A DNA stretch of 7,410 nucleotides from CANHEE01 sp043777755. GTDB taxonomy: Bacteria; Bacteroidota; Bacteroidia; Chitinophagales; Saprospiraceae. Location: assembly GCA_043777755.1 (NCBI GenBank), contig JAYWHK010000257.1:1-7410 (forward strand), read 5' to 3'. The position numbers were made by a program, and so were the translations under genes. Shown piece after piece: positions 4,564 to 7,410 of this stretch. The notes under the pieces were generated by a model that was not told the DNA's origin, ran no database searches, and worked only from the letters and a program-made list of their open reading frames with translations. The first letter of the stretch is position 1; every line of letters begins with the position of its first letter.

Positions 4564-7392
4564 ATGCACATTAACAAACTCATGGGCGTTGTAGCTTTGC
4601 TATTTTTTAGCTTGCGCTTACACGCTCAAGAAAAACCCATCGTAATTACTTGTCAAATTAAAACACCCATGGATTCAGTGGTGATGTTCTCGTATTCGAC
4701 AGGTTTTTTCAAACCAATTATCGTTGATAGCATAAAACCTGTCATCAATAAAACAAGTAGTTTCAAAACATTGAGCGATAAGCCAATGTCTATAAAAATT
4801 TTTCACGATTTTCGCTATTTTGAAGCATATTGTGAGCCTGGCGATTCAATTCATTTGAATTTTGATGCCGAAATATACCCAACAGAAATTACTTTTTCAG
4901 GTATTGGAGCTGTTCATAATCGCCTTTTGCACCAATACAGAGAAGCTTTTGTAAGTATTTCAAATAAATTTTTGACGCAAAAAATAAACATGACTTCTGG
5001 CTTAGAGTTCAGAAAATTCATGGATTCTCAATTCAGCAAACGTTGGGATTTTTATGCCAATCTTTCAGCCGAAGATAAGGCAAATAGTAGTAACCAATTT
5101 CGTATTTTTTTACAGGCAGAGATTAATTATTGGTATGCTTACAATTTGATGCGTTACCGTGACGAACACGCTTCCATTGTTTCTGCTGAAAATATTTACC
5201 TTCCTGATGCTTATTATGATTTTTTAAATGAAATCCTTATCAATGATGAGGAAGCATTTGTCAATGCCAATTACACCAATTTCTTAAAATTGTACTACCC
5301 TTTTCGCATGGAAAATCCTGATTTTCCTCATGGTTTGGCATCTCGTCAGCAAATCGTAAGGACGAAAGAAAACGATACGCCGATGTATATGAACATGGAA
5401 TGTGGTAAAGAAATAGGCAAAGTCAATACAAATCAAAAATTGCTCGTCATTGAAAAATTTTCTTACAATGCTTTGCACAAAACATCATCTATTGCTTACA
5501 GAATTAAAGTTAGAACTCAAGATGGAAGAATTGGTTGGTTGAAAGCGCACCAACTTATTTTAGAAAACACAAGCAACCTTTTAAACGCTAAACCACTGTA
5601 TGTCAATAACTTAGAAATTGATTACATCAAAGATTATTTGGATTGTGTTGTAAAATTTGATAGTTTGGGCGTTATGGGAGACCCGAATGAATCCCGTCGT
5701 TTGTTGTATGCAAAAAAAGATGAACGCTTTGATGTATTGAATCAAATGACAAATTCAAACATCAGTTACAATAATGCTGGTGACTATTATGCTTCGCCGC
5801 TGACAAAAGTACGCTCGCCGTGGGGCTTAATTGGTTGGATTTCGACCTCGGGTGTTCAATTGCAGTTTAAGCAAAAGCCAGTTTCTGAATGGCAAAGTCA
5901 GATTGCAGGGATTTCACAAACGCCACTTTGGGGCTTGGATTTTTTCTTTTATGGTCGTCCTCTGTATTTTGTTGCAGGGAATGAGTTGAGAGAAAAATTG
6001 CTTTTTAATGGAAAAGTAATACTCAACAATCAGCTTAAACATTATATGCTGAATTGTAAAGATGAAGATTTAAAAAAAGAACTGAGTAATATTTTTATAA
6101 ATGAAGACAAAACGTACAATTACGATACGCTTTTATTGAAAAAAACGGAAGTCGTTATTGATCAACGGACAACCAATCTCAACAAACGCAGCCTTCCGTT
6201 TGAGCTGGCAAAAGATGATGCCGTAAGTTTATTTGCCAATACATCACAAATGGTTGGCACTTCACAACAAGAAAGTACGATTGCTTCATTGGAAAAGTCA
6301 AAAGCTGGTGTTGTGACACCAACTGTAATCACAAAAGCAAAACCTACTCCTAAGAAAAAATCTACTAAACCCGAAATTTTTAGAGAACCTCAATTTCCAG
6401 AAGTGAAATATGAATTTAAAACGGTCAGTTTTAAAGGGCTAAAAAAAGTGTTGGAAAATTACAAAATCCAAATCAATGTTATGCCAGATTTGGTACACAA
6501 AGGTGAAAAAAGCCTTACTTATACTATCAATAATGGTAAAAAAATATGGTCTGCGGATACATTTTTATTCAAAATAAACTTGGTTGAACCAGTGAAAGGC
6601 TACATAAAAACCAAAAACGATTCTATTGTAATTTGGATTGAACCTGGTCAGCGTTATACCATTTCGGAAGAAAATGGAAAAATTAAATTATCAGGCGAAG
6701 GTGCTTCCACATTTACTTTTATTGAAAAATTAAGACTTTTTAATTCAAAAATTGACGAAGAAACGGACAAAAGTATGGATTTATCCGTTGAAAGTTTTAA
6801 AACTTTTTTAGCAAAAAAATTAAAAGAGAAAAAAGATTTTTTAATTGACAATAATGTAATAAAAAAACTTCCTGTAAATTATTACAAAACGATTGATTTC
6901 GACAACGAGTATTGGTATTACAATCGCCTATTGGATTACCCAAATAAACATAAAGAAATGGATTTGACAGGCTATTTTGATTTTATTCGTGAAATGAAAA
7001 TTCAAAACGATAGGGCTTTGCAAAGTGCTGAATATCAGAAATTTGTACATAAATTTTTGGAAAAACAAGTTGCCATCAATGCTGATCTTGGTTTGCCAGA
7101 AAGTGAAATTGCCCGCATGACTTACTCTACTCGTGTATTGAAATATTGGCAAGCTACAGCGATTGCAAAGCAAACAAAATTGGGAGGAATTGACGAAGAA
7201 TTACTCGAGGATATTCAAAAATATGCTGATGATAGTTCTTATCCGATTTTGAATGAGTCTTTAAAAACAACTTATTTCAATCAAAGTTTGAAAAAAAATG
7301 GCTATAAAATTCCTTACTGTAAAATATTAAGTGATAGAAAAAAGCATTCGTTATGGGTTGTAAAAGATGCAAAAAAAAGTATTATTTTGTAA
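4564..7392 (+). CDS. Secreted multidomain protein: duplicated TlpA-reductase-like N-terminal module with two inserted SH3b-like domains
   Basis: A signal peptide (1-22, ending LRLHAQ) sends this 942-residue protein out of the cytoplasm. Residues 24-250 hold a beta-rich part (EAYCEPGDSIHLNFDAE at 87-103, then ITFSGIGAVHNRLLHQYREAF) and a helical part (NYWYAYNLMRYRDEH, YYDFLNEILINDEEAF). This resembles the region before the thioredoxin domain in Bacteroidota TlpA-like disulfide reductases. Residues 615-910 repeat the same order: IEPGQRYTISEENGKIKLSGEG, NEYWYYNRLLDY, YFDFIREMKIQNDRAL. The last helical part of copy 1 (YGRPLYFVAGNELREKLL, 463-480) aligns with copy 2 from LKYWQATA (859 on). Between the halves of copy 1 sit two SH3b-like domains: about 262-334, ending GRIGWLKAHQL, and about 364-436, ending LIGWISTSGVQL. 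A Ser/Thr/Lys/Pro linker (555-612) joins the copies. No CxxC is present, so redox activity is not expected. A cell-wall or envelope binding role is inferred only. The C-terminus (IPYCKILSDRKK) may be the stub of a lost thioredoxin domain. Confidence 0.75.
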   Translation: MHINKLMGVVALLFFSLRLHAQEKPIVITCQIKTPMDSVVMFSYSTGFFKPIIVDSIKPVINKTSSFKTLSDKPMSIKIFHDFRYFEAYCEPGDSIHLNFDAEIYPTEITFSGIGAVHNRLLHQYREAFVSISNKFLTQKINMTSGLEFRKFMDSQFSKRWDFYANLSAEDKANSSNQFRIFLQAEINYWYAYNLMRYRDEHASIVSAENIYLPDAYYDFLNEILINDEEAFVNANYTNFLKLYYPFRMENPDFPHGLASRQQIVRTKENDTPMYMNMECGKEIGKVNTNQKLLVIEKFSYNALHKTSSIAYRIKVRTQDGRIGWLKAHQLILENTSNLLNAKPLYVNNLEIDYIKDYLDCVVKFDSLGVMGDPNESRRLLYAKKDERFDVLNQMTNSNISYNNAGDYYASPLTKVRSPWGLIGWISTSGVQLQFKQKPVSEWQSQIAGISQTPLWGLDFFFYGRPLYFVAGNELREKLLFNGKVILNNQLKHYMLNCKDEDLKKELSNIFINEDKTYNYDTLLLKKTEVVIDQRTTNLNKRSLPFELAKDDAVSLFANTSQMVGTSQQESTIASLEKSKAGVVTPTVITKAKPTPKKKSTKPEIFREPQFPEVKYEFKTVSFKGLKKVLENYKIQINVMPDLVHKGEKSLTYTINNGKKIWSADTFLFKINLVEPVKGYIKTKNDSIVIWIEPGQRYTISEENGKIKLSGEGASTFTFIEKLRLFNSKIDEETDKSMDLSVESFKTFLAKKLKEKKDFLIDNNVIKKLPVNYYKTIDFDNEYWYYNRLLDYPNKHKEMDLTGYFDFIREMKIQNDRALQSAEYQKFVHKFLEKQVAINADLGLPESEIARMTYSTRVLKYWQATAIAKQTKLGGIDEELLEDIQKYADDSSYPILNESLKTTYFNQSLKKNGYKIPYCKILSDRKKHSLWVVKDAKKSIIL

Positions 7393-7410
7393 AAAAACAT
7401 TTATTTTTGT

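Noticed and set aside
4290..4583. 97-codon minus-strand open frame across the spacer before the 942-residue gene
   Set aside because: It overlaps the ends of two real genes, has an AT-driven hydrophobic composition and would run through the plus-strand promoter box.

Overview
The window is AT-rich and looks like chromosomal DNA from a member of the Bacteroidota. Three things point there. Perfect matches to the Bacteroidota -7 promoter box TAnnTTTG stand in front of three genes. The secreted proteins have signal peptides ending in the typical '...AQ' junction. The protein families (a DUF2279-type protein and a module resembling the N-terminal part of TlpA-like envelope reductases) are common in that phylum. 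The genus cannot be told from this sequence. No mobile element, tRNA, rRNA or CRISPR array was seen.

Layout, left to right. The last 31 codons of an unidentified gene (1-96, +) are followed, after only 4 bases, by a 199-residue beta/gamma-crystallin-type protein (101-700, +). That protein carries three copies of the calcium-binding ND-x-x-SS signature and has no ATG start. It converges on a full-length catalase-peroxidase gene, katG (874-3084, -). The gap between them holds a 99-nt imperfect palindrome that probably ends transcription from both sides. katG is divergent from a secreted or outer-membrane DUF2279-like gene (3345-4361, +). The 260-bp divergent spacer contains a striking 113-nt near-palindrome with a perfect 20-bp outer stem and a perfect 18-bp inner stem; two 14-bp operator-like dyads lie within the inner stem. 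The last gene (4564-7392, +) encodes a 942-residue secreted protein. It is best read as two divergent copies of a TlpA-reductase-like N-terminal module, the first interrupted by two SH3b-like domains, with little or no thioredoxin domain at the end.

How the genes work together: katG removes hydrogen peroxide. Its leader or operator region is the most structured DNA in the window and is the likeliest regulatory point. The two genes on its right encode envelope proteins and have their own promoters, so no operon linking them to katG is evident. The crystallin gene appears to be transcribed with the truncated gene to its left. Nothing here is clearly a complete new multi-gene system. The observations most worth following are the katG-upstream palindrome, the duplicated SH3-interrupted envelope protein and the odd-numbered Greek-key crystallin.
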